From Pseudomonadota bacterium (lineage in GTDB: Bacteria > Pseudomonadota > Alphaproteobacteria > Rhizobiales > Rhizobiaceae): DNA of 47,631 nucleotides. Shown one piece after another: positions 7,282 through 15,500 of this stretch (position 1 is the stretch's first letter; each line of letters opens with the position of its first letter). The stretch is taken from assembly GCA_023404095.1 (NCBI GenBank), contig JAEYDD010000025.1:1-47631 (forward strand). The letters run 5' to 3'. The position numbers were made by a program, and so were the translations under genes. Below the pieces are notes generated by a model. It was not told the DNA's origin, did not search any database, and saw only the letters and a list, made by a program, of their open reading frames with translations.

Positions 7282-8613
7282 ATGAACATAGCATCTGCAT
7301 CAGAGGCACCCCGCGCGCCGCTGCCTTTCTACCGGCACCTTTATTTCCAGGTCATCGTCGCGATCATCGCCGGCATGCTCGTCGGCCACTACTATCCGGA
7401 ATTCGGCGCGAGCCTGAAACCGCTCGGCGACGCCTTCATCAAGCTGGTCAAGATGATCATCGCTCCGGTGATCTTCCTGACGGTTGCAACCGGCATTGCC
7501 GGCATGTCCGACCTGAAGAAGGTCGGCCGCGTCGCCGGCAAGGCGATGATCTACTTCCTGACGTTTTCCACGCTCGCACTCGTGGTCGGCATGGTGGTGG
7601 CAAACGTCGTCCAGCCCGGCGCCGGAATGAACATCGATCCGGCGACGCTGGATGCCAATGCGGTATCGACCTACGCCGCCAAGGCGCATGAATCGACGAT
7701 CACCGGCTTCCTGATGAACGTCATCCCGCAGACGATCGTCGGCGCATTCGCCGATGGCGACATCCTGCAGGTGCTGTTCTTCTCCGTTCTCTTCGGCATC
7801 GCGCTCGGCATGGTCGGCGATCACGGCAAGCCGGTCGTCGACTTCCTCCAAGCGCTGACCGCGCCGATCTTCCGGCTGGTGGCGATCCTGATGAAGGCTG
7901 CACCGGTCGGCGCCTTCGGCGCGATGGCGTTCACCATCGGCAAGTACGGGATCGGTTCGGTCGCAAACCTCGCCTTCCTGATCGCCACCTTCTACATTAC
8001 CTCCCTGCTGTTCGTGTTCGTCGTGCTCGGGGCAGTCGCCCGCTACAACGGCTTCTCCATCGTGGCGCTGATCCGCTACATCAAGGAAGAGCTGTTGCTC
8101 GTGCTCGGCACCTCGTCGTCCGAAGCTGCCCTGCCGGGGCTGATGCAGAAGATGGAGCGCGCCGGCTGCAAGCGCTCGGTCGTCGGCCTCGTAATCCCGA
8201 CCGGCTACTCCTTCAACCTCGACGGCACCAACATCTACATGACGCTGGCAGCACTCTTCATCGCGCAGGCCGTTGGCATCGACCTCACGATCGGCGACCA
8301 GATCCTGTTGCTGCTCGTCGCAATGCTGAGCTCCAAGGGTGCTGCCGGGATAACTGGTGCCGGCTTCATCACCCTGGCTGCGACGCTTTCGGTCGTGCCG
8401 TCCGTCCCCGTCGCGGGCATGGCATTGATCCTCGGCATCGACCGCTTCATGTCGGAATGCCGAGCGCTGACGAACTTCGTCGGCAACGCCGTCGCGACCA
8501 TCGTGGTGGCCCGCTGGGAAAACGAACTGGACGTGGAAAAGCTCAACGAGGCCATGGCAGGACGCCCGGCCGAGGAGCAGATCCCTGTCCCCGCCCTGCA
8601 ACCGGCAGAATAA
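7282..8613 (+). CDS. dctA: C4-dicarboxylate:cation symporter DctA
   Basis: DctA imports succinate, fumarate and malate with protons or sodium (DAACS family, inner membrane). The ATG at 7282 has a perfect AGGAGG ribosome binding site 7 bases upstream and gives 443 residues, close to rhizobial DctA length; a further upstream in-frame start is not needed. About eight membrane helices and two re-entrant loops are visible. Family motifs are LGTSSSEAALPGL (serine-rich hairpin 1), GYSFNLDGTNIYMT (helix 7 substrate/sodium site) and SSKGAAGITGAGF (hairpin 2). It is transcribed from the sigma-54 promoter at 7196 under DctB/DctD and ends at a strong terminator. Confidence 0.97.
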   Translation: MNIASASEAPRAPLPFYRHLYFQVIVAIIAGMLVGHYYPEFGASLKPLGDAFIKLVKMIIAPVIFLTVATGIAGMSDLKKVGRVAGKAMIYFLTFSTLALVVGMVVANVVQPGAGMNIDPATLDANAVSTYAAKAHESTITGFLMNVIPQTIVGAFADGDILQVLFFSVLFGIALGMVGDHGKPVVDFLQALTAPIFRLVAILMKAAPVGAFGAMAFTIGKYGIGSVANLAFLIATFYITSLLFVFVVLGAVARYNGFSIVALIRYIKEELLLVLGTSSSEAALPGLMQKMERAGCKRSVVGLVIPTGYSFNLDGTNIYMTLAALFIAQAVGIDLTIGDQILLLLVAMLSSKGAAGITGAGFITLAATLSVVPSVPVAGMALILGIDRFMSECRALTNFVGNAVATIVVARWENELDVEKLNEAMAGRPAEEQIPVPALQPAE

Positions 8614-8650
8614 TTCCTCCCAGGGAAGACCGGCCGCAAGGCCACACCGA

Positions 8651-8679
8651 AAGCCCGCCTTCACAGGCGGGCTTTTTTT
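8651..8679 (+). terminator. Rho-independent terminator of dctA
   Basis: AAGCCCGCC (8651-8659), a 6-base loop and GGCGGGCTT (8666 onward) form a 9-base-pair stem followed by seven T residues. It lies 38 bases after the dctA stop. Confidence 0.95.
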
Positions 8680-8788
8680 GTGCGCCGGGCAGGGTGTTGG
8701 CGTAAGGCGTTGTTTTCGCGTGACGCCTGCCGAATGCCGCATCGCTTGTTAAGCTTTATGCGTTAACGGTAGTGCGATCATCCGCACC

Positions 8789-9853
8789 GTGCCACCATCC
8801 ATGCACCAGCACATCCAACTACCCGAGATTGCCATTACCGCGGGGGCAGCCCAGGGCGGCGCCTCCTTCGCGGTATTTGAGTACGCTTGCGCGCCGGTCT
8901 TCGACGCCTGGATGACCGACCAGGCGGACAACATGACCTTCGATGTGCAGTTCCACAGCGCCCAGATCGGCCGGACGATCCTCGGCCTCGCCGGCATGAC
9001 GGGCGCGCGTTACCGATACGAGCGGAACGAGCGGAAGGTCGCGCAGACGGGGCTGGAACTCGTGCTTGTGCAGATGATCACCGAAGGTTCCGACGTGCGT
9101 ATCGTCGGCGGGCGCGAAATCGTTTCGCGCCCGGGCGACATCTTCATCAGCGACCTCACGCGCACCATCGCCACCACCACCCAACACTGCCGCAACGTCA
9201 CGGTCGCAGTGCCTCGCGCGCTGATATCCGACAGCGAGGCCGATCTTGATCGCCTGCACGACAGGGTGCTCATGGCAGACACCACCGCCGCGCGCCTGTT
9301 TGCATCGCATCTCGTCACGACTTGGCGCGAACGCCACAGCATCGCCGCCGGAGAAACGGAAATGGTGGCGCAGGCCACCGGGCAGTTGCTGGCGAGCCTC
9401 GCGCTCTCCGCTGCGAGCCGGGAAGACGTGCAGCGTAGCATATCGGCCTCCGTTCTCGTCCGCGTCTGCCGCTACATTGACGACAACCTCGACCGCGCCG
9501 ACCTCGGCCCCGACCTGATCTGCCGCGAAATGGGCCTTTCCAGGGCAGCCCTCTACCGCCTGTTCGAACCCCTGGAAGGGGTGGCCCGCCACATCCGCAA
9601 TCGCCGCCTCGTCCGGGTTTTTCGCGCCCTGACCTCCCGGCGTGCCGAGGTCCGGACGATTGCCGAGATCGCCTACGCGCACGGCTTCTTCGACATGTCC
9701 GCCTTCATCCGCGCCTTCAAGGCGCGCTACGGGATGACGCCGAGCGACACGCGGACGATGGCCGCGATGCTGCCGCCGGAAGCTGCGCCAAACGGCATCG
9801 AAGAGGGCGGCAACTTGCTCCGCCATTGGATCACCGCGATCGGCACGACCTGA
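8789..9853 (+). CDS. AraC-family transcriptional regulator
   Basis: A 354-residue regulator with an N-terminal AraC-binding-like domain (about 20-200, of the AraC_binding_2 type) and a C-terminal double helix-turn-helix (about 225-330). The latter shows LICREMGLSRAALYRLF for the first helix pair and TIAEIAYAHGFFDMSAFIRAFKARYGMTPSD for the conserved second half. The start is uncertain: a GTG at 8789 or an ATG at 8801; neither has an obvious ribosome binding site. It stands alone between dctA and a convergent small gene. Its target and effector cannot be read from the sequence. Confidence 0.85.
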   Translation: MPPSMHQHIQLPEIAITAGAAQGGASFAVFEYACAPVFDAWMTDQADNMTFDVQFHSAQIGRTILGLAGMTGARYRYERNERKVAQTGLELVLVQMITEGSDVRIVGGREIVSRPGDIFISDLTRTIATTTQHCRNVTVAVPRALISDSEADLDRLHDRVLMADTTAARLFASHLVTTWRERHSIAAGETEMVAQATGQLLASLALSAASREDVQRSISASVLVRVCRYIDDNLDRADLGPDLICREMGLSRAALYRLFEPLEGVARHIRNRRLVRVFRALTSRRAEVRTIAEIAYAHGFFDMSAFIRAFKARYGMTPSDTRTMAAMLPPEAAPNGIEEGGNLLRHWITAIGTT

Positions 9854-9871
9854 CGAGGCAGGCGCCGGTCC

Positions 9872-10222
9872 TCAGCCCGGCACCATTGATTTGGTGACAG
9901 TGACGGGGACACCGGGCGTCACCTTCCTGCATGCCGCGACCGTTCCCCCGATCAGCACGGCCACGTTGATTTTTCCGGCCTTCGGATTGCAGACCCATTC
10001 CGCAACGCCGTCCGGCAGGCAATGGAAGACCTGTTCGCGACCACCCGTCATGGGCTTTATCTTGAAGCTCGCATTTTCGCGCCAATCCGGGGCCACCTGC
10101 GCAAGGGTCTCGTGGCACTCGGCAATCGAAGCAGCCGGCTTCTCGTAGAGCACAGGATCCTCGGCCAGGGCCGGTAGCGAAGGGGCAAGCGCGATCGTTA
10201 CGACGGCCAGACGGATCTTCAT
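9872..10222 (-). CDS. Small secreted four-cysteine protein of unknown function
   Basis: A 116-residue protein I do not recognise. The ATG at 10222 follows AGAGGA by 6 bases; longer in-frame extensions lack this. Residues 1-20 are a clean signal peptide ending PALA, and the mature part holds exactly four cysteines (in AECHE, FHCLP, WVCNP and AACRK), suggesting two disulfides in the periplasm or outside. It is divergent from the dCache-pLGIC operon, with 215 bp of shared upstream DNA, and convergent with the AraC gene. A link with the channel operon is only suggested by position. Confidence 0.65.
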   Translation of the reverse strand: MKIRLAVVTIALAPSLPALAEDPVLYEKPAASIAECHETLAQVAPDWRENASFKIKPMTGGREQVFHCLPDGVAEWVCNPKAGKINVAVLIGGTVAACRKVTPGVPVTVTKSMVPG

Positions 10223-10306
10223 TGCATTCCTCTGTGCGGAAAGGGGTTGGCAATCCCTAGTCGCGCGTGCCGCCCCGTGTCGATCCGCCGGAACGGGCCG
10301 GCTTGC

Positions 10307-10412
10307 AATTGAGACGGAATGCCAACGAATTGAGACGTAAGCCAAATCCGGGCGCGTTTACCCGCCGATCGGCCATGCCTATGGTCCCTTGAATTGGCGG
10401 CGCATTCCGCCA
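10307..10412. promoter_or_regulatory. Direct repeats and inverted repeat in the promoter region of the sensor-channel operon
   Basis: AATTGAGACG occurs at 10307-10316 and again at 10328-10337, exactly 21 bases (two helical turns) apart in the same orientation, a spacing typical of dimeric response-regulator sites. Closer to the operon, TGGCGG (10395-10400) and CCGCCA (10407-10412) are perfect arms around 6 bases. The binding protein is unknown. Confidence 0.45.
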
Positions 10413-10437
10413 GCTTCGAACTGCGCCGGACCACCGC

Positions 10438-11556
10438 ATGACCCTCGACAAATCGCTCTCCCTCGCCGCAGCAGCCCTGATCGCCCTCACGCTTGCCATC
10501 GGCGGATGGGCCCTGCAGCGCGACGAGCGCGCCTTGCTCTCCGACGCGCAGACGCGGGAGATCGAGGTGACGGCGCTCGTCCTTGCGACAGCGATGGATC
10601 AGGCCGCCACCCTCTCGGCGACGCAGGCCGAGACGGTCGCCCGCGATCCGCAGGTCGCATCGCTGATGAGGGCAGGGGATCGCGCAAGCCTCGTGGTGAA
10701 AAGCCGTCCCACGCTCGAACTTCTCGGCAATCTTGCGGGCGTCGAGGTGCTGCATTTTCACACTGCCGACATGAAGTCTTTTCTGCGGGTCTGGGACCCG
10801 GACAATTTCGGTCAGGATCTCTCCCGCTTCCGGCCCATGATCGTCGCCGTCAATCACGATCACCGGCTGCGCAAGGGACTGGAGCTCGGCGTCCGCGGCC
10901 TCAGCCTGCGCGCGGTCTCCGCCATCACGGAGGGTGAGCAGCTCGTGGGCACCATCGAGGTCGGCGTCGACCTGAAATCGCTGACCGAACTGGCAAAAGC
11001 TGCGACCGGAGCGGACTTCGCGCTGTTCCTCGATGCGTCGGCGGGCGTCTCCGAGGACGGGACGGCGAGCGCCGAAACCGGACTGAAGATGGAGGCCGCC
11101 ACCGATACCGGGCTCTTCCAGCGCCTGCGCGACGGCGGGCAGGTCCGCCTGTCGCGGGATTCCTATCTCGAAAAGGTCGAGATCAACGGACAGACGCTTG
11201 GCGTGATGGGCAGGCCCCTGCTCGACTTCAGCGGCCGCATGATCGGCACGATCGTCGTCACCCGGGACCTGACCGAGCTGGAAGGTCATCTGTCGCGCTC
11301 GCTTGTCACGATTGCCGCGGCCTGCGTCGTCGGCTTTCTCGTCGTCTTCTCCACCGTCATGGCAGTCCTCCGCGGGCTCCTGCTCCGACCGCTGCTGCGG
11401 CTGACTGCGCAGCTTCGTGACGGAAAGGCCGCGGACCCGTCCGAAGACCTTTCCAGCCTTCCGGAATTCCGCGAGCTTCAGCAAGCCGTCCGGGATGCTA
11501 CAGGAGAAATACAGCCCGCCTCCGCCGTCAGCCTCCGCACGGAGAACCGCCGGTGA
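10438..11556 (+). CDS. Membrane dCache-type sensor protein without output domain
   Basis: A 372-residue inner-membrane protein with a transmembrane segment at about 5-24, a large periplasmic region (about 28-283) and a second transmembrane segment at about 288-310. The periplasmic part resembles the double-Cache (dCache_3-like) sensors of chemoreceptors and kinases, with the landmark stretch LHFHTADMKSFLRVWDPDNFG at about 105-124 followed by DLSRFR. After the second membrane helix there are only about 60 residues, a HAMP-like start (RPLLRLTAQL) and then a low-complexity tail. No kinase, chemotaxis or cyclase domain is present. The stop codon overlaps the start of the pLGIC gene by four bases. 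Function as a sensing partner of the channel is inference. Confidence 0.75.
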   Translation: MTLDKSLSLAAAALIALTLAIGGWALQRDERALLSDAQTREIEVTALVLATAMDQAATLSATQAETVARDPQVASLMRAGDRASLVVKSRPTLELLGNLAGVEVLHFHTADMKSFLRVWDPDNFGQDLSRFRPMIVAVNHDHRLRKGLELGVRGLSLRAVSAITEGEQLVGTIEVGVDLKSLTELAKAATGADFALFLDASAGVSEDGTASAETGLKMEAATDTGLFQRLRDGGQVRLSRDSYLEKVEINGQTLGVMGRPLLDFSGRMIGTIVVTRDLTELEGHLSRSLVTIAAACVVGFLVVFSTVMAVLRGLLLRPLLRLTAQLRDGKAADPSEDLSSLPEFRELQQAVRDATGEIQPASAVSLRTENRR

Positions 11557-12623
11557 TGTGGGCCATCCATCGCCTGCTGGCCTTCATCTTGCCGGGGACG
11601 GCCTTGCTGATTGCCCTGTGGTCCGCTGCCCTCGTGCAGGCTGCCGATCTGCCTCAAGGCGCTTCCCTGCCGATACGGGTCAATCTCGCCGTGCGGCTGC
11701 TCGATGTCGTCAAGATCTCCGAAACCGCCGGCGAGATGTCAGCGTCGCTGGAGTACACCGCGCGCTGGCACGACCGGACCCAGCGCTTCGATCCGATCGC
11801 CACCGGCTCAAGTCGCCGGGACTTCACCGGCGAAGAGGCCAAGCGCGTGCTCGAAGAAATCTGGACGCCACGCCTGCTGATCGAAAACCTGATCGACGAC
11901 CCGCGCAATGAGACGGCATCACTGTCTGTCTTTTCGGACGGGGCCATCGTCCTGATCCACCGCCTGGAAGCGGATTTCCGCATTGTCAGCGACCTGTCCG
12001 CCTTTCCCTTCGATCGCCAGACGCTTGTCTTTCCGTTCGCCTCCGAGGCCTATCCGGCCGACGAGGTCGTCTTCGTCGTCGACGACCGCGACCGCGAACT
12101 CTCCACTTTCGCCGCAACTCTGACCGCCTCGGACTGGACGGCGACATCGATGCGTTCTGCGATGGAAACGTTCTATGGCTGGAATGCACGCCCCTTCGTG
12201 CGGGCGAGCGCAAAGATCGTCGTTGAACGCGCCTGGCCGCGTTATTTTCTCAGGATCTTCGTGCCGTTCGTCGCCGTGCTGACGGTGTCGCTTTTCATTC
12301 TCTGGGCCTCGCGAACGACCTTTTCCGACACGATCGGCATTACCTATAGCGCTCTGCTGGCTTTGGCCGCACTCAGTTTCACGTTCGAAGGCAGCTTCCC
12401 CGGCAGCATGTCGGTCAATTCGCCGATCGCCTTCATGATCTCGCTCGGCTATTTCTACCTGATCTTCGTGCTGCTGGTCGACCTGCTGATGACCCACGAG
12501 AAGTTGCCCGGGGCGCGCAGAAACCCCTGCCTTACGGCGGAAGTCCGCGCCCAGGTGCGCTATGCTCTGCCGATCGTCTTCACCACCGTCTGCGTCTGCA
12601 TCATCCTGCGTTCGCTGGCTTGA
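11553..12623 (+). CDS. Prokaryotic pentameric ligand-gated ion channel (Pro-loop receptor, GLIC/ELIC family)
   Basis: A 356-residue channel subunit of the Cys-loop superfamily. Residues 1-30 are a signal peptide. The extracellular beta-sandwich (about 37-228) shows TARWHDRTQRFDP at 69-81 (family WxDxRLxWxP site) and the Pro-loop signature DLSAFPFDRQTLVFPF at 147-162, without the eukaryotic cysteine pair. M1 is at 231-250 (RYFLRIFVPFVAVL), M2 at about 258-281, M3 at 291-312 and M4 at 335-352. The FSDTIGITYSALL start of M2 aligns without gaps to ELIC, and its Asp sits where GLIC and ELIC carry an acidic residue near the cytoplasmic mouth, hinting at cation selectivity. It overlaps the upstream dCache gene by ATGA. 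The ligand is unknown. Confidence 0.92.
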   Translation: MMWAIHRLLAFILPGTALLIALWSAALVQAADLPQGASLPIRVNLAVRLLDVVKISETAGEMSASLEYTARWHDRTQRFDPIATGSSRRDFTGEEAKRVLEEIWTPRLLIENLIDDPRNETASLSVFSDGAIVLIHRLEADFRIVSDLSAFPFDRQTLVFPFASEAYPADEVVFVVDDRDRELSTFAATLTASDWTATSMRSAMETFYGWNARPFVRASAKIVVERAWPRYFLRIFVPFVAVLTVSLFILWASRTTFSDTIGITYSALLALAALSFTFEGSFPGSMSVNSPIAFMISLGYFYLIFVLLVDLLMTHEKLPGARRNPCLTAEVRAQVRYALPIVFTTVCVCIILRSLA

Positions 12624-12730
12624 ATACCTCCCGCATGCCTCCGCGTGTGGCGAAGTCATGGCTCCGTGCGCCTGGTTGACTGCCCGAACAGCGGCAGACT
12701 CTGTCGGTTTCGAGCCAGGCAACGCATGAA

Positions 12731-12780
12731 ATTGATAGAGATATCCTATCAATCGATTAGGTCAGCCCGCTTGACCTAAT
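12731..12780. promoter_or_regulatory. Two adjacent perfect palindromes upstream of the ydeP-like gene
   Basis: ATTGATAG (12731-12738) pairs with CTATCAAT (12746-12753) across 7 bases. Three bases further on, ATTAGGTCA (12756-12764) pairs with TGACCTAAT (12772-12780) across 7 bases. Both are perfect. They occupy the position of a core promoter (TTGACC at 12771 could be a -35), so they are likely repressor operators. The short distance to the ribosome binding site fits repression. Confidence 0.6.
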
Positions 12781-12804
12781 TTCTCGTTCGTCAATACAGG
12801 AGGA

Positions 12805-15099
12805 ATGGACACAGGATTTATCGGCAAGAAGTCATCGGCCGCCGGCGGCTGGGGTGCGTTGAAGAGCTGCGGCAAGCGACTGCTGGAAAGCGGTACGCCA
12901 CTGTCCGGCGCGCGCACCATGCTCAAGGCCAACCAGCCCGACGGCTTCGATTGCCCCGGCTGCGCGTGGGGCGACCCCGAACACGGCTCATCCTTCGAGT
13001 TCTGCGAAAACGGCGTGAAGGCCGTCGCCTGGGAATCGACCGAGAAGCGCGCTACGCCGGACTTCTTCGCAGCCAGCACCGTCTCGGCGCTGCGCCAGCT
13101 GACAGACTACGAGCTTGAGGCGAACGGTCGCCTTACTCATCCCATGCGCTACGACCCCGCAAGTGACCGCTACCTGCCGGTTGCCTGGGAAGAAGCCTTC
13201 GCCGAGATCGGCGGCATCCTGAAACAGTTGGACAGCCCCGACAGGGCGGAATTCTATACCTCCGGACGGGCGAGCAACGAGGCGGCCTATCTCTATCAGC
13301 TGTTTGTGCGCATCTACGGCACCAACAACTTTCCCGATTGCTCCAACATGTGCCACGAGGCGAGCGGGGTGGCGCTGCGCCAGGCCATCGGCGTGGGCAA
13401 GGGCACCGTGTTGCTGGAGGATTTCGAAAAGGCGGATGCGATCTTCGTCATCGGCCAGAACCCCGGAACCAACCATCCGCGCATGCTCGGAGACCTGCGC
13501 CGAGCGGCCAGGCGCGGTGCACGCGTCGTCGTCTTCAACCCGATCCGCGAGCGCGGTCTGGAACGCTTCTCCGATCCGCAGGACAAGATCGAGATGCTGC
13601 GCGGCGGCTCGACCGATATTGCCAGCCTTTATCTGCAGCCGCAGCTCGGCGGCGACATGGCCGCCGTTCGCGGCATGGCCAAGGCCGTGTTCGCGGCCGA
13701 GGACACAGCGGTCGCCGCAGGCCTTCCCTCCGTGCTCGACCACGAATTCCTCGCCGAACACTGCACGGGACTGGCCGACTACCGGGCCGCAGTGGAGGCG
13801 ACGGGCTGGGCCGAGATCGAGGACCAGTCGGGCCTGACCCGGCAGGAGATCGAACAGGCGGCGGACGTCTACATGAACGCTGAGCGGGTGATCTGCACCT
13901 GGGCGATGGGCGTCACCCAGCACCTGCACTCCGTCTCCACGATCCGCGAGATCACCAACTTCATGCTTCTGCGCGGCAATGTCGGAAGGCCCGGCGCCGG
14001 CCTTTGCCCCGTGCGCGGTCACTCCAACGTGCAGGGCGACCGCACCGTCGGCATCAACGAGAAGCCGCCTGCGGCGTTTCTCGACGCACTGGAAAAGAAG
14101 TTCGGCATCGCGGTGCCCCGCACCGACGGGCACAATGTGCTTGCCGCCATCGGCGCCATGCTCGACGGCTCGGCGCAAGCCTTCATCGGCCTCGGCGGGA
14201 ACTTTGCGCGCGCCACGCCCGACAGCGCACTTGTCGAAAAGGCGCTGCGCCGGTTGAAGCTGACGGTCCACATCGCGACCAAGCCGAACCATTCGCATCT
14301 GATGCCGGGCGAGGTCTCTTTCATCCTGCCGTGCCTCGGCCGCACCGAGATGGACCTGAATTCCGCGGGAAATACGCAGCTGATCAGCGTCGAGGATTCC
14401 ATGAGCATGGTGCATGGCTCCGCCGGCATCAATCGCCCGGCCTCGCCGCATCTTCTTTCCGAGGTCGGCATCATCGCCGGCATAGCCGAAGCGACAGTCG
14501 GCAGCGGTGTAGTCGACTGGCGAGAGCTGGCGCAAGACTACGACCGCATTCGCGATCTCATCGAGGCGACGATACCGGGCTTCGAGGCCTACAACGAGCG
14601 GCTGCGCAGGCCGCGCGGCTTTCACCTGCGCAACACCGCGGCGCATCGGGAGTGGATTACACCGGCGGGCAGGGCGACGTTCTCGTCCGGCGCCCTGCCG
14701 CAGGAGACGGTGCACCAGCGGGCGCGAAAGGGGCAAGGGCGGTTTGCGCTGCAGACCTTCCGCTCGCACGATCAGTACAACACGACGGTCTACGGCCTCG
14801 ACGACCGCTATCGCGGCGTCTATGGCGAACGACAGGTGATCTTCATCCATCCGGAAGACCTGAAGGGCCTGAACGCGGAGGCGGGCGAGCGCGTCGACGT
14901 CGTCAGCGAACATGACGACGGAATTGAACGTGTGGCCCGCGACTTCCGCTTCGTGCCCTACGACATCCCGCGCGGAAGCATAGCAGGCTACTATCCCGAG
15001 CTGAACGTGCTTGTACCGCTTGGCAGCGCCGGGGAGGAGAGTGGCACGCCGACGTCCAAGTCGATCATGGTGTCCTTCCGCAAACGCGAGACCGCGTGA
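12805..15099 (+). CDS. ydeP: FdhF/YdeP-family molybdopterin oxidoreductase
   Basis: A 764-residue cytoplasmic (no signal peptide) member of the molybdopterin/formate-dehydrogenase-like family, strongly similar in plan to E. coli YdeP. Landmarks are AAGGWGALKS at 12-21, GFDCPGCAWGDP at 48-58 with C50, C53 and C67 as the only N-terminal cysteines, FYTSGRASNEAAYLYQLF, and NNFPDCSNMCHEASG with C182 at the place of the formate dehydrogenase Sec/Cys ligand. Later come NPGTNHPRM, RGHSNVQGDRTVG and RSHDQYNTTVYG (cofactor-binding lobe). The ATG at 12805 is preceded immediately by AGGAGG, unusually close. E. coli YdeP is implicated in acid resistance; its substrate is not established. The next small gene overlaps its stop. 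Confidence 0.9.
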   Translation: MDTGFIGKKSSAAGGWGALKSCGKRLLESGTPLSGARTMLKANQPDGFDCPGCAWGDPEHGSSFEFCENGVKAVAWESTEKRATPDFFAASTVSALRQLTDYELEANGRLTHPMRYDPASDRYLPVAWEEAFAEIGGILKQLDSPDRAEFYTSGRASNEAAYLYQLFVRIYGTNNFPDCSNMCHEASGVALRQAIGVGKGTVLLEDFEKADAIFVIGQNPGTNHPRMLGDLRRAARRGARVVVFNPIRERGLERFSDPQDKIEMLRGGSTDIASLYLQPQLGGDMAAVRGMAKAVFAAEDTAVAAGLPSVLDHEFLAEHCTGLADYRAAVEATGWAEIEDQSGLTRQEIEQAADVYMNAERVICTWAMGVTQHLHSVSTIREITNFMLLRGNVGRPGAGLCPVRGHSNVQGDRTVGINEKPPAAFLDALEKKFGIAVPRTDGHNVLAAIGAMLDGSAQAFIGLGGNFARATPDSALVEKALRRLKLTVHIATKPNHSHLMPGEVSFILPCLGRTEMDLNSAGNTQLISVEDSMSMVHGSAGINRPASPHLLSEVGIIAGIAEATVGSGVVDWRELAQDYDRIRDLIEATIPGFEAYNERLRRPRGFHLRNTAAHREWITPAGRATFSSGALPQETVHQRARKGQGRFALQTFRSHDQYNTTVYGLDDRYRGVYGERQVIFIHPEDLKGLNAEAGERVDVVSEHDDGIERVARDFRFVPYDIPRGSIAGYYPELNVLVPLGSAGEESGTPTSKSIMVSFRKRETA

Positions 15100-15407
15100 G
15101 CGACCATCGCCTCGATACCGAGGCCTTTTTCGCTCTCATCGAACAAAAGGTGGCGCGGGATTTGCGGCTGACGCCAATGCAGGCGGCCATTATCGCAGCA
15201 CTGGAGCTCGGGATTGCGGGCGACAGCCGCACATTCTCCCGCCTTCTCGGCTTCGCCCATGCGCTCGTGCTGCGCGAACTGACCGCGCTGGCGGAGCGCG
15301 GCGACACCTTGCGCATCGTTGCGCGGGAAGAGCGCACGCTACGAACCCACTACGAACCGATCGGCGAGCCTATGCCGGTACGGCCCGCAGCGACATTTAA
15401 GCGCTGA
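15096..15407 (+). CDS. Small winged-helix-like protein of unknown function, coupled to ydeP
   Basis: A 103-residue protein starting at GTG, whose start codon overlaps the ydeP stop (GTGA), so translation is coupled. No membrane segment or signal is visible. The middle (LTPMQAAIIAALELGIAGDSRTFSRLL, then LVLRELTALAERG and a basic strand) reads like a compact winged helix, but I do not recognise the family. It could be a dedicated maturation or regulatory partner of the molybdoenzyme; a repressor acting on the paired palindromes at 12731-12780 is one possibility. Both are inference from position. Confidence 0.6.
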   Translation: MSDHRLDTEAFFALIEQKVARDLRLTPMQAAIIAALELGIAGDSRTFSRLLGFAHALVLRELTALAERGDTLRIVAREERTLRTHYEPIGEPMPVRPAATFKR

Positions 15408-15500
15408 ACCCGTGACAGCACCCGCCGCTGTGGGATAGAGCCGTCTGAAAGTCCGCCGGTCGTCTGGCATCCGGCACACGAACAGATCGAGGAGCCGCGC

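Noticed and set aside
7300..8742. 480-codon minus-strand frame opposite dctA
   Set aside because: Rich in His, Asp and Gln as expected of the complement of membrane-protein codons; dctA is unambiguous.
12988..14913. 641-codon minus-strand frame inside the ydeP gene
   Set aside because: Antisense shadow with no recognisable domain; the plus-strand YdeP match is strong over the whole length.
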